From assembly GCA_029884165.1 (NCBI GenBank), contig JAOUIH010000023.1, forward strand, positions 1-44,309: a stretch of 44,309 nucleotides of DNA, written 5' to 3'. Position numbers and translations under genes: made by a program. The notes below the pieces were generated by a model, which searched no databases, was not told the origin of the DNA, and saw only the letters and a list, made by a program, of their open reading frames with translations. The first letter of the stretch is position 1. The number at the start of each line of letters is the position of its first letter. The DNA comes from Gammaproteobacteria bacterium. Its GTDB lineage: Bacteria > Pseudomonadota > Gammaproteobacteria > Steroidobacterales > Woeseiaceae. This document shows, piece after piece, positions 41,663 through 44,309 of this stretch.

Positions 41663-42424
41663 ATGAGACTGGAAGGCAGGGTCGGGCTGATCACCGGCGG
41701 CACGTCGGGCATCGGCAGCGCCGCGGCGCTACGCTTCGCGAAGGAAGGCGCCGCGGTCGCCATCACCGGGCGCAGCGCAGCGCGCGGCGAGGAGGTGGTT
41801 CGCGAAATCTCGGAACTCGGCGGCGAGGCTCTGTTCATCCGCGCCGACGTGCGGCTGGCCGCCGACTGCAGGAACGCCGTCGACCGGACGCTCGAGCGCT
41901 TCGGGCGCATCGACGTGCTGTTCAACAACGCGGGCGTGTTCCACCCGAAGACGATTCCCGAGTGCACCGAGGAGGAGTGGGACGAGACGATCGAGTCGAG
42001 CCTGAAGGGCGCCTTCCTGATGTCAAAGTACGCGCTGCCGTCGATGATCGAACGCGGCAGCGGCTCGATCATCCACACGAGTTCCGGCTGGGGAATCCAG
42101 GGCGGCAACGACGCCGCGGCCTACTGCGCCGCGAAGGGCGGCCTGATCGTGATGGCCAAGGCGATGGCGATCGATCACGGGCCGCAGGGGATCCGCGTCA
42201 ACTGCGTCTGCCCCGGCGACGTGCTGACGCCGATGCTGCATGACGACGCAGCGAAGCGCGGCATGAGCTGGGAGGACTACCTCGCCGGCGCCGTGAAGCG
42301 GCCGCTCGGTCGCGTCGGCACCGTCGAGGAGATCGCCGACGCCGTCGTGTTCCTCGCCTCCGACGAGTCCTCGTTCGTGACCGGCACGGCCCTGGTCGTG
42401 GACGGCGGCGGCGTCGCGGGCTGA
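41663..42424 (+). CDS. SDR family oxidoreductase (second copy, divergent)
   Basis: 253 residues. The ATG at 41663 has GAGGGG 6 nt upstream; a longer frame to 41612 has no such site. Motifs: TGGTSGIGS, RADVR, FNNAGVF, IHTSSGWGIQGG with catalytic Ser, YCAAKGG with Tyr and Lys, CPGDVLTPM and VVDGGGVAG. Strand 2 ends ITGRSAARG, with Arg suggesting NADP(H), opposite to its neighbour. The two SDRs are not close copies; together they could epimerise or oxidise and reduce the same substrate. Confidence 0.93.
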   Translation: MRLEGRVGLITGGTSGIGSAAALRFAKEGAAVAITGRSAARGEEVVREISELGGEALFIRADVRLAADCRNAVDRTLERFGRIDVLFNNAGVFHPKTIPECTEEEWDETIESSLKGAFLMSKYALPSMIERGSGSIIHTSSGWGIQGGNDAAAYCAAKGGLIVMAKAMAIDHGPQGIRVNCVCPGDVLTPMLHDDAAKRGMSWEDYLAGAVKRPLGRVGTVEEIADAVVFLASDESSFVTGTALVVDGGGVAG

Positions 42425-42432
42425 GGGCTCGG

Positions 42433-42476
42433 CGGGCTCCGGCCCGTTTCCTCTGGCAGGGTGTTTTTCGACACCC
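42433..42476. terminator. Weak hairpins between convergent genes
   Basis: CGGGC-TCCG-GCCCG (42433-42446) followed by TTT, then GGGTGT-TTTTCG-ACACCC (42459-42476). Neither has a long T run. They may end both the SDR and cyclase transcripts. Confidence 0.3.
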
Positions 42477-42478
42477 CG

Positions 42479-43285
42479 CTAGGGCGCGGGCGCCAGCCCG
42501 ATCATGCGCAGCGGCGCGCCGCTGCCGGTCGCGATCTTCATCGGCAGCGCGATGACGTAGCCGCCCGTCTCGGGCAGCGCGTCGAGATTCGCGACGTTCT
42601 CGAAGCCCGGGATGTCGAGCTCGTACAGGTAGCGATGCACGATGAAGTCCTGCGACTGCCCGTAGTCGATGCTCGGCGTGTCGATGCCGATGGCCGCGAT
42701 ACGCCGCGCCGCCAGCAGCTTCGCCGCCTCGAGCGAGAATCCGGGGAAGTGCAGGTGGGCCACGCCCTCTGCACCGAGCTTCGTCGTACCGAGATAGGTC
42801 TCGCGGTCCGGCCAGTAGCGACCGTAGCCGGAGCGCATCAGCGCGATGCAGCCCTGCGGGATCGCGCCGTTACGCCGCTCCCATGCCTCGATGTCCTCTA
42901 CGCCGAGCCGGTAGTCCGCGTCGGCCAGCGCGCTGGCCGACACGTCTATGACGCAGGCCGGCCCCATCAGGCGCTCCAGCGGGATCTCGTCGGCGGCCTG
43001 CCTGCCCGCGGCGAAGTGCTTCGGCGCGTCGAGGTGCGTGCCGCCGTGGTCCGCTGCCGCGAATCGATTGGAGGTGTAGTAATAGCCACCGTCGGTCACG
43101 CCTTCGAAGCCGACGTCGAGCCTGAACCCGTCCTCGGTCGGCCAATAGATCGTGTCGGCGTCGAAGCGGTAAGTCATGTCGATTACCACGTAGCCGGCCC
43201 ACGGCGGCTCGCCGTCCGCGAGCGCCGGTGTCGCCAGCATGGCGCCGCTCGCGAGGATGGCTGCATAGAGGTTACGGTGTTGCAT
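42479..43285 (-). CDS. Exported cyclase-family metal hydrolase (kynurenine formamidase-like)
   Basis: 268 residues. The ATG at 43285 has GGGAG 7 nt upstream. Signal peptide MQHRNLYAAILASGAMLATP ahead of ALADG. The family motif HGGTHLDAPKHF (HxGTHxDxPxH, manganese/zinc ligands) is present, preceded by VIDMTYRFDADTIYWPTEDG, then IAAIGIDTPSIDYGQSQDFI and VHRYL. KynB-type members hydrolyse N-formylkynurenine in the cytoplasm; this one is exported, so a different amide or lactone substrate is likely. Convergent with the SDR pair. Confidence 0.9.
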   Translation of the reverse strand: MQHRNLYAAILASGAMLATPALADGEPPWAGYVVIDMTYRFDADTIYWPTEDGFRLDVGFEGVTDGGYYYTSNRFAAADHGGTHLDAPKHFAAGRQAADEIPLERLMGPACVIDVSASALADADYRLGVEDIEAWERRNGAIPQGCIALMRSGYGRYWPDRETYLGTTKLGAEGVAHLHFPGFSLEAAKLLAARRIAAIGIDTPSIDYGQSQDFIVHRYLYELDIPGFENVANLDALPETGGYVIALPMKIATGSGAPLRMIGLAPAP

Positions 43286-43408
43286 CGATGGCTCCCCGGG
43301 CCGGTTCAACTGCCGGCGGCTGGCATGAACTCGCTGGGCGGCGGGACCGCGCCGCGACGACAGCTTAGCCCAAAACGTGGGGCCTGCCGCCGTTCCGCCA
43401 TTCCGGTC

Positions 43409-44309
43409 TCATTGCGCGGCGGGAGCGACGGTGGCGGAGCCACTGCCGCCGTATGCGCTGAGCGCTGGCGCCACGATGTCGTACTCGAGCAGGTCGTAGA
43501 GATCGCGCGTGTGCGGCCGGCGGCCGCGGTCGGGCCGGCTGTCCGACGTGGTCACTACGACCAGGTCGAGATCGGGCACGAGCAGCACGAACTGGCCGCC
43601 GTAGCCCCAGGCGTAGGCCGTCTCGAGACCTGCCATGTCCTTCACCCACCAGCCCAGGCCATACTGCCGGTCCGGGTCCCGCGACGAGGTGACCCGGGGC
43701 GTCAGCGACGCGTCTACCCATGCGGCGGGCACGACCTGCCGGCCCCGGTACTTACCCCTGTTCATATAGAGCTCGCCGAAGGCCAGCATCTGCCGCGGCG
43801 TCAGCTCCATGTCGTTGCCGCCGAAATAGATCCCTTGCGGGTCCCTCGGCCACTCGGCCAGCGTGAAGCCCAGCGGCTCGGCGAGATTGCGGCGCGCGAA
43901 CTCGTACGTCGTCTGGCCGGTGGCTTTCGTCAGGATGTCGGACAGCAGGTGCGTGTTGCCGGTGCTGTAGTGCATGTCCGTCCCCGGCGTGGACTGCAGC
44001 GGCTGCTCCAGCGCAAAACGGGTCCAGTCCCGGCTCAGCACCCAGGCACCGTAGTTGTAAAAGCTGGTCGTCTCCAGGCCCGCCTGCATCGACAGCAGGT
44101 TGCCGATCGTGATCGCACGCTTCGGCTCGGCCAGCAGGTCGCCGTAGTACCCGGCGATGGGCTGGTCGACGCTTTCTATGTGGCCCTGCTCGATCGCGAT
44201 GCCGACCAGCGCCGACAGCACGGACTTCGACACCGACTTGACATTGGCCCGTTGCCAGCGGTCGACGCCGTTGAAATACTGTTCGACGACGAGCTCGCCA
44301 TTGTGGCTG
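43409..44309 (-). CDS. Beta-lactamase-fold serine hydrolase (N-terminus cut by window edge)
   Basis: Open at the right edge; about 300 residues are visible, starting SHNGELVVEQYFNGVDRWQR. The catalytic Ser-x-x-Lys is in VKSVSKSVLSALVGIA. The second motif is Tyr-Ser-Thr in MHYSTGNTHLLSDILTKATG, and the third (KTG-like) is GYGGQF in AYAWGYGGQFVLLVPD. MTPRQMLAFGELYMNRG-like and GLGWWVKD sections fit class C/esterase-type penicillin-binding relatives. An internal GTG at 44233 sits at the catalytic motif and is not the start. It may be an esterase, peptidase or beta-lactamase-like enzyme. Confidence 0.9.
   Translation of the reverse strand, partial: SHNGELVVEQYFNGVDRWQRANVKSVSKSVLSALVGIAIEQGHIESVDQPIAGYYGDLLAEPKRAITIGNLLSMQAGLETTSFYNYGAWVLSRDWTRFALEQPLQSTPGTDMHYSTGNTHLLSDILTKATGQTTYEFARRNLAEPLGFTLAEWPRDPQGIYFGGNDMELTPRQMLAFGELYMNRGKYRGRQVVPAAWVDASLTPRVTSSRDPDRQYGLGWWVKDMAGLETAYAWGYGGQFVLLVPDLDLVVVTTSDSRPDRGRRPHTRDLYDLLEYDIVAPALSAYGGSGSATVAPAAQ

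Overview
This is a GC-rich chromosomal window (about 65% GC by eye) packed with genes. It most likely comes from a gammaproteobacterium. The evidence is a PhoB-type regulator, a PrlC-type oligopeptidase A fused by overlap to an exonuclease III gene, glutathione enzymes, a MipA/OmpV outer-membrane protein and an OprP-like porin, which indicate a Gram-negative cell. A marine or sediment lineage near Woeseiales, Chromatiales or Xanthomonadales would fit, but that placement is inference. I see no rRNA, tRNA, CRISPR array, insertion sequence or phage gene.

Layout. 1-6.7 kb is housekeeping: a truncated ECF sigma factor gene on the minus strand, hemB (magnesium-type porphobilinogen synthase), aroE, a convergent gor, then prlC and xthA overlapping by 4 nt. 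6.8-16 kb holds an HD/PDE-like phosphohydrolase, a DsbA-fold isomerase, a GST with a membrane partner, two envelope lipoproteins (one a TAXI-type receptor with a C-terminal membrane anchor), a large MipA/OmpV protein with an extra beta domain, a CpxP-like periplasmic protein, a VOC lipoprotein coupled to a Gly/Tyr-rich micro-lipoprotein, and an ornithine cyclodeaminase-like enzyme. 16.2-19.8 kb is a plus-strand run of NnrU, APC permease, BtpA-family protein and PfkB kinase, the last three joined by GTGA overlaps. 20-27.4 kb holds small single-domain enzymes (HAD phosphatase, GNATs, DHFR-like reductase, AHSA1, VOC, DUF1993), an atypical PhoB-like regulator whose phosphoacceptor Asp is replaced by Glu, a SYLF protein and a Cys-rich repeat protein.

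The most unusual locus is 27.6-33.4 kb. A strong sigma70-type promoter overlapped by a Fur-like box drives kamA (lysine 2,3-aminomutase), two different D-Ala-D-Ala-ligase-like ATP-grasp enzymes, a GNAT-histone-deacetylase/acetylpolyamine-amidohydrolase fusion, and a second GNAT, nearly all touching or overlapping. Together they look like a pathway that makes a beta-lysine-type amino acid, joins it by amide bonds, and adds or removes acetyl groups. The product is unknown; a compatible solute, metallophore or small beta-peptide are possible.

33.4-44.3 kb holds a periplasmic PQQ-dependent dehydrogenase paired with an OprP-like porin, a secreted PA-domain metalloprotease with a small secreted partner and a clear terminator, a secreted/membrane pair of unknown function, two SDR oxidoreductases behind a palindrome, a secreted cyclase-family hydrolase and a truncated beta-lactamase-fold serine hydrolase.
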